64,000 bases of DNA. Origin: Gammaproteobacteria bacterium (lineage in GTDB: Bacteria; Pseudomonadota; Gammaproteobacteria; Burkholderiales; Rhodocyclaceae). Each line of letters opens with the position of its first letter. Position 1 is the stretch's first letter. The notes beneath the pieces were generated by a model. That model was not told the origin of the DNA, did no database searches, and was given only the letters and a program-made list of their open reading frames with translations. The stretch is taken from assembly GCA_018824085.1 (NCBI GenBank), contig JAHJHI010000013.1, positions 62,001-126,000 on the forward strand, read 5' to 3'. Shown piece by piece: positions 35,875 to 45,382 of this stretch. The position numbers and the translations under genes are program-made.

Positions 35875-37413
35875 CTAGGACGCGGCGCGCCGCGAGAAAT
35901 CTCGCAGCCGGAATCCGAGCGCGAACAAGGTGGCGAAGTAGGCGCCGGCACCGGCGGCCACCAGCCAGCACAGATGCAGGACACGCGCGAGCGTGCCCAG
36001 TTCCAGCCAGTCGCCCGGCAGTCGCGCGCCGAAATACAGTATCGCGCCCATGACCGCCATTGCGATGAGCAGGCGCAGCCAGAAACCGCTCCAGCCAGGC
36101 GCTGGTATATAGGCCTTGCGCTTGCGCAGGCCGCGATAGAGCAGCGCGGCGTTCACCAGCGACGCGAGGCCGATCGACAGCGCAAGGCCGGCATGCGCGA
36201 ACAGCCGCACGAAGACCAGATTCATCAGCTGCGTCAGCACCAGCACGCCGAGGGCGATCTTCACCGGCGTGCGGATGTCCTGCCGCGAATAGAAACCGGG
36301 CGCCAGCACCTTGACCAGGATGAGCCCGGCCAGGCCGACGCTGTAGGCGAGCAGGGCGGAGCGGGTTTCCATGACGTCGTGCGCCGTGAATTGGCCATGG
36401 TGGAACAGCGTGGCGATCAGCGGCGTGGCGAGCAGGGCGAGGGCGAGTGCCGCCGGCAGCGTCAGCATGAGCGTCAGGCGAAGCCCCCAGTCGAGCAGAC
36501 CGGAAAATTCGCCGCCATCTCCGTCGGCGTGGCTGCGCGAAAGCGATGGCAGCAGGATGGTGCCGAGCGCGACACCGAGCAGTCCGGCCGGAAACTCCAT
36601 CAGGCGGTCCGCGTAATACAGCCAGGACACCGAACCGCTTTCAAGGAATGACGCGAAGATGGTGTTGATGAGCAGCGAAATCTGCGACACCGACACGCCG
36701 AGTACGGCGGGCAGCATCAGCTTGAAAATACGCCGCACTCCTGGGTCATGCAGATCCAGCTTGATGCGCGGCAGCATGCCGATGCGCATCAATGCCGGCC
36801 CCTGCAGCATCAGCTGCAGGATGCCGCCGATGAACACGGCCCAGGCCAGCGCCAGCACGGGCGGGTCGAACCATGGTGCCGCGAATACGCTCATCGCGAT
36901 GAAGCTCACGTTCAGCAGCACCGGCGTGAAGGCTGGAATGGCAAAGCGGCTGAAGGTGTTCAGGATGCCGCCGGCCATGGCCACCAGCGACATGAAGAGG
37001 ATGTAGGGGAAGGTGATGCGGGTGAGCGCGACGGTGAGTTCGAACTTGTCTGCGTCGGCCGCAAAGCCGGGCGCTGACACGTAGATGATGAATGGCGCCC
37101 CGATGATGCCGAGTACCGTGATGACGCTGACGGTCAGCGCCAGCAGCGTGGCAACGCGATCAATCAGCGCTCGCGTGTCGTCGGGGCCGCGCCGGTTCCG
37201 GTATTCGCCGAGGATGGGTACGAAAGCCTGCGAGAATGCGCCTTCGGCAAACATGCGCCGCAGCAGGTTGGGCAGCCGGAAGGCGACGAAGAACGCGTCG
37301 GTCGCTGCGCCGGCCCCGAAGGCCCGGGCAATGAAGAAGTCACGGATGAAACCGAGGATGCGCGACAGAAGCGTCATGCTGCTGACTGTCGCAAGGGCGC
37401 GGAGAAGATTCAT
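35875..37413 (-). CDS. murJ: Lipid II flippase MurJ
   Basis: A 512-residue polytopic protein of the MurJ/MviN family with about 14 membrane helices. It begins [20 protein letters not shown] and [15 protein letters not shown], and has [30 protein letters not shown] (cited in part), the strongest family signature. It translocates lipid II across the inner membrane for peptidoglycan synthesis. The start at 37413 agrees with known MurJ N-termini. It is divergent from rpsT, a conserved neighbour pair. Confidence 0.97.
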   Translation of the reverse strand: MNLLRALATVSSMTLLSRILGFIRDFFIARAFGAGAATDAFFVAFRLPNLLRRMFAEGAFSQAFVPILGEYRNRRGPDDTRALIDRVATLLALTVSVITVLGIIGAPFIIYVSAPGFAADADKFELTVALTRITFPYILFMSLVAMAGGILNTFSRFAIPAFTPVLLNVSFIAMSVFAAPWFDPPVLALAWAVFIGGILQLMLQGPALMRIGMLPRIKLDLHDPGVRRIFKLMLPAVLGVSVSQISLLINTIFASFLESGSVSWLYYADRLMEFPAGLLGVALGTILLPSLSRSHADGDGGEFSGLLDWGLRLTLMLTLPAALALALLATPLIATLFHHGQFTAHDVMETRSALLAYSVGLAGLILVKVLAPGFYSRQDIRTPVKIALGVLVLTQLMNLVFVRLFAHAGLALSIGLASLVNAALLYRGLRKRKAYIPAPGWSGFWLRLLIAMAVMGAILYFGARLPGDWLELGTLARVLHLCWLVAAGAGAYFATLFALGFRLRDFSRRAAS

Positions 37414-37495
37414 CGGAAATGCGGGAAACCGGGTCAGCGCGCACCTTACCAGAGCGCGGCCGGCCGCCGCGAGGAAGTCGCTGGCCATCAAGGGC

Positions 37496-37524
37496 TTGCG
37501 TCCTTCCGGGAGCTTGCGTATACT
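37496..37524 (+). promoter_or_regulatory. Sigma-70 promoter of rpsT
   Basis: TTGCGT (37496-37501), a 17-base spacer and TATACT (37519-37524). Transcription would start near 37531, about 26 bases before the rpsT ATG. Confidence 0.6.
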
Positions 37525-37556
37525 GCCGCGTTTTCCCCCGAACACGATTTCGCAAC

Positions 37557-37829
37557 ATGGCCAATTCAGCACAAGCACGCAAGCGCGCCCGTCAGGCAAA
37601 CGTTCGTCGTGACCACAACATGAGCCAGCGCTCCGAAATGCGCACTGCCATCAAGAACGTTCGCAAGGCCATCCTGGCCGGTGACAAGGCGGCAGCGCAG
37701 TCGGTCTACGTGCAGGCACAGGCGACCATCGACAGCATCGCCGACAAGAACATCATTCACAAGAACAAGGCTGCTCGCCACAAGAGCCGCCTGTCCGGCG
37801 CAATCAAGGCAATGGCTGCAGCTGCCTGA
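37557..37829 (+). CDS. rpsT: 30S ribosomal protein S20
   Basis: A 90-residue basic protein with the S20 pattern [34 protein letters not shown] and [15 protein letters not shown]. It binds 16S rRNA in the 30S body. It is monocistronic, with its own promoter and a strong terminator. Codon use and the A-start leader (CACGATTTCGCAAC) are normal; no clear Shine-Dalgarno is present, as often for rpsT. Confidence 0.98.
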   Translation: MANSAQARKRARQANVRRDHNMSQRSEMRTAIKNVRKAILAGDKAAAQSVYVQAQATIDSIADKNIIHKNKAARHKSRLSGAIKAMAAAA

Positions 37830-37850
37830 TCGATTCGCCGAAAGAATGAA

Positions 37851-37879
37851 AAAGCCGACCTGCGGGTCGGCTTTTTTTT
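37851..37879 (+). terminator. Rho-independent terminator of rpsT
   Basis: An 8-bp stem (AGCCGACC with GGTCGGCT) and TGCG loop followed by eight T residues, 21 bases after the rpsT stop. Confidence 0.93.
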
Positions 37880-37981
37880 GCCCCTATGCCTTGTCGCCGC
37901 AACTGGCGGGCTTGCGTGCCGCCGGGTGGCCTGCGCATGGGATGGGGCAGCACCGCCGTCCGGATACCGGACGGCGTCCGT

Positions 37982-38359
37982 TCAGAATTCTGACGCGCCC
38001 GTCTCGTAATCCAGGCGCAGGTCGTTGTCTCGCGCGAAATGCATCAGGAAGTTGTAGGCCAATGGTTCCAGATCATAGAGCCGGGCGTCCACAAAAACAC
38101 ATTTCTCGCCGGTGATCCAGCAACCCGGCCGGACAAACGGTGAATAGCGCATCTTGCGCTGGCTGCCGAATGACGACATCACACCACACAGCCGGTCGGA
38201 CCAGTCGCTGGGCCGGAAGGTCTTGCCGGCGCTGGTGGCGCCGATGATGGTGAAGCTGCGGACCCTGCGCGGATCGTCGTCGGGCGAGCGAGTCAACGGT
38301 TCGTTTGCGGGTGTGGTGACAGGGGCTGTGGCGGGGTGTGTTTGAGGAATTGCGCTCAT
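37982..38359 (-). CDS. DUF3579 domain protein
   Basis: A 125-residue protein typical of betaproteobacteria. The core SFTIIGATSAGKTFRPSDWS, DRLCGVMSSFGSQRKMRYSP and KCVFVDARLYDLEPLAYNFL identifies DUF3579, preceded by a Pro/Thr-rich tail of about 30 residues. No function is established. It is convergent with rpsT and divergent from the small gene at 38534, sharing an AT-rich promoter region. Confidence 0.87.
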   Translation of the reverse strand: MSAIPQTHPATAPVTTPANEPLTRSPDDDPRRVRSFTIIGATSAGKTFRPSDWSDRLCGVMSSFGSQRKMRYSPFVRPGCWITGEKCVFVDARLYDLEPLAYNFLMHFARDNDLRLDYETGASEF

Positions 38360-38474
38360 ATCTGACTATGCGGCCTCGCAGTCTGAAACTTGAATCCATC
38401 GATGCCAACTTTTCCGCGCCTGCGGAAGAAGGTGGGCGTGCGCTCGAAAATCCTTTAAAAACAAACAGACTTGA

Positions 38475-38503
38475 TTGTAAAGTTATCAAGATGTTTCTAT
38501 ACT
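38475..38503 (+). promoter_or_regulatory. Sigma-70-like promoter of the small gene at 38534
   Basis: TTGTAA (38475-38480), 17-base spacer, TATACT (38498-38503), in an AT-rich tract that contrasts with the GC-rich surroundings. The start would be near 38510, 24 bases before the proposed ATG. Confidence 0.55.
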
Positions 38504-38533
38504 CGCGCTATCTCTATGACGAGATTGCGATTT

Positions 38534-38779
38534 ATGCATAACTCTGCTGCACGGATGCCTCAGGGCTCCAAGCCTTTCGTGTTGCGATCCGCGGTTGCGC
38601 GTTTCGGTTTCAGCATCAGGACCCGCAGCGGGGTGTTGATCGAGAATCTATCGATACCCGGCGCATCGATCGAGGACGCCGAGCGCAAGTTGAAGCAGAT
38701 CTACCTGGGCTGCTCGGTGTTAGCACGCTTCGTGCCAGATTCTGTTTCGGCCGGAACCCGCGGGCGGCGGACGGGCTGA
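38534..38779 (+). CDS. Small conserved-looking protein, 81 aa
   Basis: A short frame with a good promoter. The central part FGFSIRTRSGVLIENLSIPGA and EDAERKLKQIYLGCSVL looks like a small alpha/beta domain; I recall similar small proteins in Rhodocyclales but cannot name a family. ATG at 38534 is selected because transcription probably begins near 38510; ATG at 38555 is also possible and would remove seven residues. The ribosome site is weak in both cases. The basic tail ends GTRGRRTG. No signal peptide or membrane segment. Confidence 0.55.
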   Translation: MHNSAARMPQGSKPFVLRSAVARFGFSIRTRSGVLIENLSIPGASIEDAERKLKQIYLGCSVLARFVPDSVSAGTRGRRTG

Positions 38780-38945
38780 ACCACCGGTGGCACGCCAGAT
38801 GACGCATGGCCACGCTTGCCGTCGTCATGAGGGGTCGGCACCTGCCGGCATCACTTTGGTCGCAGTGCGGTGACAGTGTGCGCCGCAACATGAGCGGCGG
38901 TTGCTACACAGCGCCCGTGCTTTGAACTAAAATCAGTTCCTTATC

Positions 38946-38977
38946 AAGCACGGCGGCGAGAGCCGCCGTGCTTTTTT
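38946..38977 (+). terminator. Strong hairpin with T-tract in the argD leader (terminator or attenuator)
   Basis: A perfect 12-bp stem (AAGCACGGCGGC with GCCGCCGTGCTT) closed by GAGA and followed by a six-T run. It lies 55 bases upstream of argD and 166 bases beyond the stop of the preceding small gene. A TAAAAT box at 38928-38933 is only 12 bases upstream of it, so it could be either the terminator of the upstream unit or an attenuator in the argD leader. Confidence 0.75.
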
Positions 38978-38983
38978 CGTTTT

Positions 38984-39009
38984 CCGTGCGCGCCGACCGG
39001 GGCGCACGG
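38984..39009 (+). repeat. Second inverted repeat in the argD leader
   Basis: CCGTGCGC, a 10-base spacer and GCGCACGG form an 8-bp stem between the T-tract of the first hairpin and the argD ribosome site (GGAG at 39021). It may be part of a two-hairpin leader. Confidence 0.4.
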
Positions 39010-39032
39010 TGCACGGTTGCGGAGTTGTTTCG

Positions 39033-40220
39033 ATGACGCATTTGATGAATACCTACGGCCGTCAGCCTGTCGCCTTCACCCATGGCAAGGGCGTACGTCT
39101 GTATGACACGCAGGGGCGCGAATATCTGGATGCCATGGCGGGCGTGGCGGTCAATACGCTGGGGCACGGACATCCGGACCTGGTGCAGGCCATCGCACGC
39201 CAGGCTGCCGAACTGATCCATTGTTCGAATCTCTACCGCGTGATGGCGCAGGAAGACCTGTCGGACCGGCTGGCTGCGCTGTCGGGCATGGACGAAGTCT
39301 TCTTCTGCAATTCAGGCTGCGAAGCGAACGAAGCAGCCATCAAGCTGGCGCGGCTCTACGGACACCAGCGGGGCGTCGAGCTTCCCGGCATCATCGTCAT
39401 GGAGCATGCGTTTCACGGCCGCACGCTCGCGACGCTGTCAGCCACCGGCAACCGAAAGGTGCAGGCGGGTTTCGAGCCGCTGACGCCGGGCTTCTATCGC
39501 GTGCCCTTCAGCGACATCGAGGCCGTGCGCGCGATCGCCGAACACAACCGAAATGTCGTTGCAGTGCTGTTCGAACCGGTGCAGGGCGAGGGTGGCATCC
39601 ACCCCGCGACGCAAGACTACATGCGCGAGTTGCGTGCGCTGTGTGACCAGCACCAGTGGCTTTTCATGGTCGATGAAGTGCAGTGCGGCATCGCGCGCAC
39701 GGGCAGCTGGTTTGCATTCCAGCAATCGGGTGTCGTGCCGGATGTGATGACGCTCGCCAAGGGCCTCGGCTCCGGAGTGCCCATCGGTGCCTGCCTGGCA
39801 CGTGGGCCGGCCGCTGGCGTGTTCAAGCCGGGTACCCACGGTTCGACCTTCGGTGGCAATCCTCTCGCATGCACGGCTGCCAGCACGACGCTCGCCGTCG
39901 TCGAGCGGGATGGGCTGATGGAAAACGCGCTGCGTCAGGGCGATGCGATCCGCGCGGGCTTCCGCACCGAACTGGCGGACGTGGCCGGCGTGGTCGACAT
40001 CCGCGGTGTGGGTCTGATGATAGGCATCGAACTCGACCGCCCCTGCGGTGCTCTTGTTGCCACGGCACTCGATGCCGGGCTGTTGATCAACGTGACATCC
40101 GATACCACGATACGGCTGGTGCCGTCGCTGGTGTATTCGGATGCAGACAGCGCGGAGCTGGTCAAGCGCCTGTCGCCCCTCATCCGCAACTTCCTCGCGG
40201 GCGCCCAGCTCGCTGCCTGA
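39033..40220 (+). CDS. argD: Acetylornithine aminotransferase
   Basis: A 395-residue class III PLP aminotransferase. GKGVRLYDTQGREYLDAMAG, FCNSGCEANEAAIKLAR (phosphate cup), the Asp in VDEVQCGIARTG and the Schiff-base lysine in DVMTLAKGLGSGVPIGA are present, along with THGSTFGGNPLA. It converts N-acetylglutamate semialdehyde to N-acetylornithine in arginine biosynthesis (and possibly the lysine pathway). GGAG lies eight bases before the ATG at 39033. argF follows after two bases. Confidence 0.95.
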   Translation: MTHLMNTYGRQPVAFTHGKGVRLYDTQGREYLDAMAGVAVNTLGHGHPDLVQAIARQAAELIHCSNLYRVMAQEDLSDRLAALSGMDEVFFCNSGCEANEAAIKLARLYGHQRGVELPGIIVMEHAFHGRTLATLSATGNRKVQAGFEPLTPGFYRVPFSDIEAVRAIAEHNRNVVAVLFEPVQGEGGIHPATQDYMRELRALCDQHQWLFMVDEVQCGIARTGSWFAFQQSGVVPDVMTLAKGLGSGVPIGACLARGPAAGVFKPGTHGSTFGGNPLACTAASTTLAVVERDGLMENALRQGDAIRAGFRTELADVAGVVDIRGVGLMIGIELDRPCGALVATALDAGLLINVTSDTTIRLVPSLVYSDADSAELVKRLSPLIRNFLAGAQLAA

Positions 40221-40222
40221 CG

Positions 40223-41146
40223 ATGACTGCACCCAGACACTTCCTGCAACTGAATGACCTGTCGCGCGACGAGCTCGACCACGTTTTTTCCCGGACCCGC
40301 TGGATCAAGGAGAAATTCAAGCGTTACGAACAGTACTGGCCTCTGCAGGACCGCACGCTGGTGATGATCTTCGAGAAGCAGAGCACGCGCACCCGCCTGT
40401 CATTCGAAGCGGGCATGCACCAGATGGGCGGCAGCGCGATCTATCTGAATACGCGTGATTCGCAACTTGGCCGCGGAGAACCCGTGGAGGATGCGGCAAA
40501 GGTGATTTCGCGGATGTGCGACGTGGTGATGATCCGTACGTTCGAACAGACCATCATCGAGCGCTTCGCCGCGAATTCGAGTGTTCCGGTCATCAACGGG
40601 CTGACGAACGAATATCACCCGTGCCAGGTGCTGGCCGACATCTACACGTGGATCGAGCACCGCGGAGATCTGGCCGGGCGCACCGTGACGTGGATCGGCG
40701 ACTCGAACAACATGTGCCATACGTGGATGCAGGCAGCCGAGATCTTCGATTTCCGGCTCAACATCTCCACGCCGCCGGGCTATGAGGTCGAAGCCGAACG
40801 CGCCGGCGTGTGCGGCAGCCACCACCAGTGCTTCGCCGACCCCATGGATGCGGCGCGCGACGCCGATCTGGTGACCACCGACGTCTGGACATCGATGGGC
40901 TGGGAGGCGGAGAACGATGCGCGCCGCGCCGCCTTTGCCGACTGGCAGGTCGATGCGGACATGATGAAAGTGGCGAAGAAGGATGCGCTCTTCATGCACT
41001 GCCTGCCCGCGCACCGGGGCGAGGAAGTCAGCGCCGACGTGATCGACGGCCCGCACTCGGTGGTGTGGGACGAAGCTGAAAACCGCCTGCATGCGCAGAA
41101 GGCGCTGATGGAATTCCTGCTGCTTGGCCGCGTGGCCGGCAACTGA
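40223..41146 (+). CDS. argF: Ornithine carbamoyltransferase
   Basis: A 307-residue enzyme making citrulline from ornithine and carbamoyl phosphate. The carbamoyl-phosphate motif STRTR (in [15 protein letters not shown]), the HPCQ motif ([12 protein letters not shown]) and the ornithine-side motif [10 protein letters not shown] are intact. The gene is two bases after argD and 31 before argG. Length and motifs fit the anabolic enzyme. Confidence 0.97.
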   Translation: MTAPRHFLQLNDLSRDELDHVFSRTRWIKEKFKRYEQYWPLQDRTLVMIFEKQSTRTRLSFEAGMHQMGGSAIYLNTRDSQLGRGEPVEDAAKVISRMCDVVMIRTFEQTIIERFAANSSVPVINGLTNEYHPCQVLADIYTWIEHRGDLAGRTVTWIGDSNNMCHTWMQAAEIFDFRLNISTPPGYEVEAERAGVCGSHHQCFADPMDAARDADLVTTDVWTSMGWEAENDARRAAFADWQVDADMMKVAKKDALFMHCLPAHRGEEVSADVIDGPHSVVWDEAENRLHAQKALMEFLLLGRVAGN

Positions 41147-41177
41147 ACCGACGCATCAATTGAAAGACGACAAGACG

Positions 41178-42410
41178 ATGAGCGACATCAACAAAGTGGT
41201 CCTCGCCTACTCGGGCGGCCTCGATACCTCTGTCATCCTGAAATGGCTGCAGGATGTCTATGCCTGCGAGGTGGTGACCTTCACGGCAGACCTCGGCCAG
41301 GGCGAAGAGCTTGAACCGGCGCGTGCCAAGGCGATCAAGCTCGGCATCAAGCCGGAGAACATCTTCATCGACGATCTGCGCGAAGAGTTCGTGCGTGATT
41401 TCGTGTTTCCGATGTTCCGCGCGAATACGATCTACGAAGGCGAGTACCTGCTCGGCACGTCGATCGCCCGGCCGCTGATCGCCAAGCGCCTGGTCGACAT
41501 CGCGCGCCAGACCGGCGCCGATGCGATTTCCCACGGTGCCACCGGCAAGGGCAATGACCAGGTGCGCTTCGAACTGGGCGCCTATGCGCTGATGCCGAAC
41601 GTGAAGATCATCGCGCCGTGGCGCGAGTGGGATCTGCTGTCGCGCGAAAAGCTGCTGGCCTACGCCGAACAGCACGGCATTCCGATCGAAATGAAGCACA
41701 AACAGGGTGGCTCTCCGTATTCGATGGACGCCAACCTGCTGCACATCAGCTACGAAGGCCGTCACCTCGAAGATCCGTCGGCCGAGGCAGAAGAGTCGAT
41801 GTGGCGCTGGACCGTGTCGCCGGAAGCGGCGCCGGACGCGGCCGAGTATCTCGACCTCGAGTTCGAGCGCGGTGATCTGGTCAGCATCAACGGCACCCGC
41901 ATGGCGGCGCACGAGCTGCTGGCAAGACTCAATGAGATCGGTGGCCGGCATGGCGTCGGCCGGCTCGACCTCGTCGAGAACCGCTATGTCGGCATGAAAT
42001 CGCGCGGCTGCTATGAAACGCCGGGCGGCACCATCCTGCTGCGCGCGCACCGTGCGATCGAATCGATCACGCTGGATCGCGAAGTCGCGCACCTCAAGGA
42101 CGATCTGATGCCGCGCTACGCGAGCCAGATCTATACCGGCTACTGGTGGAGCCCGGAGCGCCTCGCGTTGCAGGCGCTGATCGACCATACGCAGTCGACC
42201 GTCAATGGCTGGGTGCGGGTCAAGCTGTACAAGGGCAATGTGATCGTCGTCGCGCGCGATTCGAAAACCGATTCGCTGTTCGATCCGACGATCGCCACCT
42301 TCGAGGATGACGCTGGCGCCTACGACCAGAAGGACGCGGCCGGTTTCATCAAGCTCAACGCACTGCGCATGCGGATCGCCGCCAACGCGGCAGGCAAGCG
42401 CGGCAAGTAA
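41178..42410 (+). CDS. argG: Argininosuccinate synthase
   Basis: A 410-residue enzyme that joins citrulline and aspartate with ATP. The N-terminal PP-loop is [18 protein letters not shown], and [16 protein letters not shown] plus [20 protein letters not shown] are family signatures. It completes the argD-argF-argG operon; argH is not in the window. The start at 41178 gives the normal N-terminus. A partly paired GC hairpin follows the stop (42423-42445), without a T-tract. Confidence 0.98.
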   Translation: MSDINKVVLAYSGGLDTSVILKWLQDVYACEVVTFTADLGQGEELEPARAKAIKLGIKPENIFIDDLREEFVRDFVFPMFRANTIYEGEYLLGTSIARPLIAKRLVDIARQTGADAISHGATGKGNDQVRFELGAYALMPNVKIIAPWREWDLLSREKLLAYAEQHGIPIEMKHKQGGSPYSMDANLLHISYEGRHLEDPSAEAEESMWRWTVSPEAAPDAAEYLDLEFERGDLVSINGTRMAAHELLARLNEIGGRHGVGRLDLVENRYVGMKSRGCYETPGGTILLRAHRAIESITLDREVAHLKDDLMPRYASQIYTGYWWSPERLALQALIDHTQSTVNGWVRVKLYKGNVIVVARDSKTDSLFDPTIATFEDDAGAYDQKDAAGFIKLNALRMRIAANAAGKRGK

Positions 42411-42475
42411 GTCATCCATCGGGCGTCCCGCGACAGCGCGGGGCGTCCGGTCCGATAACGTTTCAGAGGTTTTTC

Positions 42476-42790
42476 ATGTCCCAGTTCGAAAATGTGGCCG
42501 TTGCGAAGAAGGCCAGCGTGTATTTCGACGGCAAGTGCGTCAGCCACGGCATCCAGCTGGCCGACGGCACGAAGAAGTCGGTCGGCGTCATTTTGCCCGC
42601 GACACTGACCTTCAATACCGGGGCGCCGGAAATCATGGAAGGCGTGGCCGGAAGCTGCCGCGTGCGCCTGAAGGGCAGCGAACAGTGGACGACCTATGGC
42701 GCCGGCCAGTCCTTCAATGTGCCCGGCAATTCGTCGTTCGACATCGAAGTCAGCGGCGAGCCTTACCACTACGTCTGCCATTTCGGCTGA
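42476..42790 (+). CDS. ppnP: Pyrimidine/purine nucleoside phosphorylase
   Basis: A 104-residue single-domain cupin of the former DUF1255 family (E. coli YaiE/PpnP), which phosphorolyses several nucleosides. Conserved segments are [42 protein letters not shown] and [18 protein letters not shown] precedes the ATG. It is followed by yajQ at 40 bases and could be in one unit with it. Confidence 0.92.
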   Translation: MSQFENVAVAKKASVYFDGKCVSHGIQLADGTKKSVGVILPATLTFNTGAPEIMEGVAGSCRVRLKGSEQWTTYGAGQSFNVPGNSSFDIEVSGEPYHYVCHFG

Positions 42791-42830
42791 TCGAGGCTGA
42801 TTCAGGCCGCATTCACTGCAGGGATACGTC

Positions 42831-43316
42831 ATGCCTTCGTTCGACATCAGCTCCGAAATCGACATGGTCGAGTTGCGCAATGCCGTCGACCAGGCGAACA
42901 AGGAAATTGCCAACCGCTTCGACTTCAAGGGATCGGACGCGCGCATCGAGCACGGCGAGAAGCTGCTGACGCTGTTCGCGGACGACGACTTCAAGCTTGA
43001 TCAGGTCTACGACGTGCTGCTCGGCAAATTCGCCAAGCGGGGCATCGATGTGCGATCGGTCGAGCGGGGGGACGCGCAGAAGATCAGCGGCAACAAGGTC
43101 AAGCAGGAGCTCAAGCTCAAGGTCGGCATCGAATCGGAGGCTGCCAAGAAGATCGTGCGCCTGCTAAAGGACAGCAAGCTCAAGGTGCAGGCCAGCATTC
43201 AGGGCGAGGAAGTGCGCGTGAGTGGCGCCAAGCGCGATCTGCTGCAGGAGTCGATCGCGCTGATCCGCAAGTCGGTGACCGACATTCCGCTGCAGTTCGG
43301 CAACTTCCGGGACTGA
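42831..43316 (+). CDS. yajQ: YajQ family cyclic-di-GMP-binding/nucleotide-binding protein
   Basis: A 161-residue two-domain YajQ protein. [33 protein letters not shown] and [20 protein letters not shown] are typical; the length is exactly that of E. coli YajQ (163). Some homologues bind c-di-GMP and regulate transcription, while E. coli YajQ binds tRNA/GTP, so the ligand here is not certain. Convergent with the amidotransferase gene, with a short GC hairpin between them. Confidence 0.94.
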   Translation: MPSFDISSEIDMVELRNAVDQANKEIANRFDFKGSDARIEHGEKLLTLFADDDFKLDQVYDVLLGKFAKRGIDVRSVERGDAQKISGNKVKQELKLKVGIESEAAKKIVRLLKDSKLKVQASIQGEEVRVSGAKRDLLQESIALIRKSVTDIPLQFGNFRD

Positions 43317-43357
43317 GTACCGCGCCCCGCCCATGCGGGACGCGTGCCGTCAGGGGC

Positions 43358-44062
43358 TCAGTCCTTCAGCCCCATGCTCCACCGGGCGTAGGCGGCTTCC
43401 GCGACCTCGTGCAGCGTGGAGATACGCTGCTCAAGATCCTGCTGCATCGCGTCGGGAGATTGCACGGTTGCCTGGGAGGCCGCTTCGCGGATTTCCGCGA
43501 GGCCGTCCGTGCACCACTTTCTCACCATGGTTTCCGTCATTTCAACGTGGCATTGCATTGCGAGATGCTTGCCGAGCACCCAGGCCTGATTGGCGCACGC
43601 GCCGGATGACAGCACGCGCGTGGCGCCCGCCGGCAGCGTGAACGTTTCGCCGTGCCAGTGAAAGGACGTGAAACGCTGGCGCTCACCGAACCACTCGAGC
43701 GCCAGCGGGTCCGTGGCCGTGACGTCGTGCCAGCCGATTTCCTTGACCGGGTTTGCATCGACGGAGCCGCCAAGCGCCTTCGACATCAGCTGTCCGCCAA
43801 GGCAGTGACCGATGACCGGAATTTCGTGTTCCATGGCAGCACGGATCAGCGACAGGACCTCAGGTATCCACGGTAACGGGTCGTTAACACTCATTGGCCC
43901 GCCCATGAAACACAATCCGGAAAATGCTGTCGGACCGGATGGCACGGTTTCTCCGCGGTCGATGGCGAACAGGCGGATGTCGCGGTTTATGCCTTTCATG
44001 TATGTTTCGAAGTGTCCCGCCCCTTCGGTCGGGCTGTGGCGAAAAACGGCAATGGGTTTCAT
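43358..44062 (-). CDS. Class I glutamine amidotransferase-like protein
   Basis: A 234-residue GATase1 domain protein of the GMP-synthase-like group. The nucleophile elbow is IGHCLGGQLMSKALGG (Cys87), and the late His-Glu pair is in AMQCHVEMTETMV. No synthetase domain is attached, so the partner or the substrate (often a gamma-glutamyl compound) is unknown. A perfect AGGAGGTG ribosome site precedes the ATG at 44062. Its 5' end overlaps the divergent retropepsin gene by about 11 bases if that gene starts at 44052. Confidence 0.9.
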   Translation of the reverse strand: MKPIAVFRHSPTEGAGHFETYMKGINRDIRLFAIDRGETVPSGPTAFSGLCFMGGPMSVNDPLPWIPEVLSLIRAAMEHEIPVIGHCLGGQLMSKALGGSVDANPVKEIGWHDVTATDPLALEWFGERQRFTSFHWHGETFTLPAGATRVLSSGACANQAWVLGKHLAMQCHVEMTETMVRKWCTDGLAEIREAASQATVQSPDAMQQDLEQRISTLHEVAEAAYARWSMGLKD

Positions 44063-44708
44063 CAATACACCTCCTGTGCGCATTCTAGCGGTGCTGGCCT
44101 TGCTGGCGAGCCTTCCCGTGCAAGCGGCGAACGTGTCGCTTGCCGGCGTCTTCGGACGCAAGGCCGTGCTGGTCATCGATGGCGGTGCGCCCCGCACGCT
44201 GGCACCCGGCGCGAGTACGCCGGAAGGCGTCAGGCTGTTGTCCATCGAAGGTGACAGCGTCTGGGTCGAGGTCGATGGCAAGCGCGTGCAATTGCGTATC
44301 GGCCAGCACGTGGCCTCGTCGCGCAGCGAGAGCCCGGGAGCGGCCACCATCCATCTGAACGCCGACGCGCAAGGGCACTTCGTGAGCGCTGGCGCGATCA
44401 ACGGAGCCTCGGTGAACTTCATGGTGGATACCGGTGCCACCGTCATCGCAATCGGGCGGGCGGACGCGCGCCGCGCCGGAATCGACGCGGCGCGCGGGCG
44501 CGCCATATCGGTACAGACTGCAAACGGCGTGGTGCGGGCCTGGCAGGTCAGGCTGCACAGCGTGAAGGTCGGCGCGGTGACGCTCAGCGATATCGAGGCG
44601 GCCGTGATGGAGATCGACATGCCCTATGCACTGCTCGGCATGAGCTTCCTGAACCGCATGGACATGCAGCGCAAAGGCCAGATCATGACGCTGAAGCAGC
44701 GTTTCTGA
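44052..44708 (+). CDS. Periplasmic retropepsin-like aspartic protease (TIGR02281 type)
   Basis: A 218-residue exported protein. After a signal peptide (RILAVLALLASLPVQA) it has an SH3-like segment and a single-chain retropepsin domain with the active-site triad DTG (Asp126 in FMVDTGATVIAIG) and the late ALLGMSFLNRM motif of clan AA proteases. Such proteins dimerise to form an active site. The start is uncertain: ATG at 44052 lacks a ribosome site, and GTG at 44076 would give a shorter but still complete signal peptide. It overlaps the Nudix gene by TGATG. Confidence 0.85.
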   Translation: MGFINTPPVRILAVLALLASLPVQAANVSLAGVFGRKAVLVIDGGAPRTLAPGASTPEGVRLLSIEGDSVWVEVDGKRVQLRIGQHVASSRSESPGAATIHLNADAQGHFVSAGAINGASVNFMVDTGATVIAIGRADARRAGIDAARGRAISVQTANGVVRAWQVRLHSVKVGAVTLSDIEAAVMEIDMPYALLGMSFLNRMDMQRKGQIMTLKQRF

Positions 44709-45310
44709 TGATGAATTCCGCAGCCCATTCAACGCTTGATCCCGAACGCTTGCGCCGGCGCCTGACACAGTGTGCAGTGCACACGGTGGACGAGCGCTTC
44801 GCGATGTTCACGCCGGCCGCGGTACTGGTGCCCGTCATCGTGGGCGGCAGTGAGCCCACGCTGTTGCTGACGCGGCGCACGGCGCATCTGCACGATCATC
44901 CTGGCCAGATCGCGTTTCCGGGCGGCCGGGTGGATGCGGAAGACGTTTCGCCGGAGGCCACGGCACTGCGCGAGGCACACGAGGAGATAGGACTGGAGCC
45001 GTCGCGCGTCGAACTGCTTGGCAGGCTGCCCGACTATTACATCCCCGGCAGCGGTTTTCGTGTGACGCCGGTGGTCGGCATGGTCCGGGCCCCGCTGGCG
45101 CTCCGGCTCGAGGCGTTCGAGGTGGCCGAGGCGTTCGAGACGCCATTGTCTTTCCTGCTCGATCCATCCAACCGCCGGCGCGGCAGCCTCATGCACGAAG
45201 GCATCGCCCGCGAATTCTGGGCGATGCCCTGGCAGGGCTACGACATCTGGGGCGCGACGGCCGGCATGATCGTGAGCTTCGCCGAACATCTGCGTGATTC
45301 GGCGGAGTAA
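44708..45310 (+). CDS. Nudix hydrolase, CoA pyrophosphatase type
   Basis: A 200-residue Nudix protein of the NudL group. The CoA-specific upstream motif LLLTRRTAHLHDHPGQIAFPGG (cited in part) precedes the Nudix box GGRVDAEDVSPEATALREA-HEEIGL (72-96). It would cut CoA or acyl-CoA to phosphopantetheine and 3',5'-ADP. The start codon overlaps the previous stop. No signal peptide. Confidence 0.92.
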   Translation: MMNSAAHSTLDPERLRRRLTQCAVHTVDERFAMFTPAAVLVPVIVGGSEPTLLLTRRTAHLHDHPGQIAFPGGRVDAEDVSPEATALREAHEEIGLEPSRVELLGRLPDYYIPGSGFRVTPVVGMVRAPLALRLEAFEVAEAFETPLSFLLDPSNRRRGSLMHEGIAREFWAMPWQGYDIWGATAGMIVSFAEHLRDSAE

Positions 45311-45382
45311 GCTTCATGGCGTGCAGCCGCCATCCGCGGTGTGCTATCGTCCTGATGCTCGTAAAGCAATTGACGTTCTTTC

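Noticed and set aside
38901-38933. TTGCTA and TAAAAT as a sigma-70 promoter before argD
   Set aside because: Spacing is 21 bases, too long for a normal promoter; only the -10-like box was kept as a remark.
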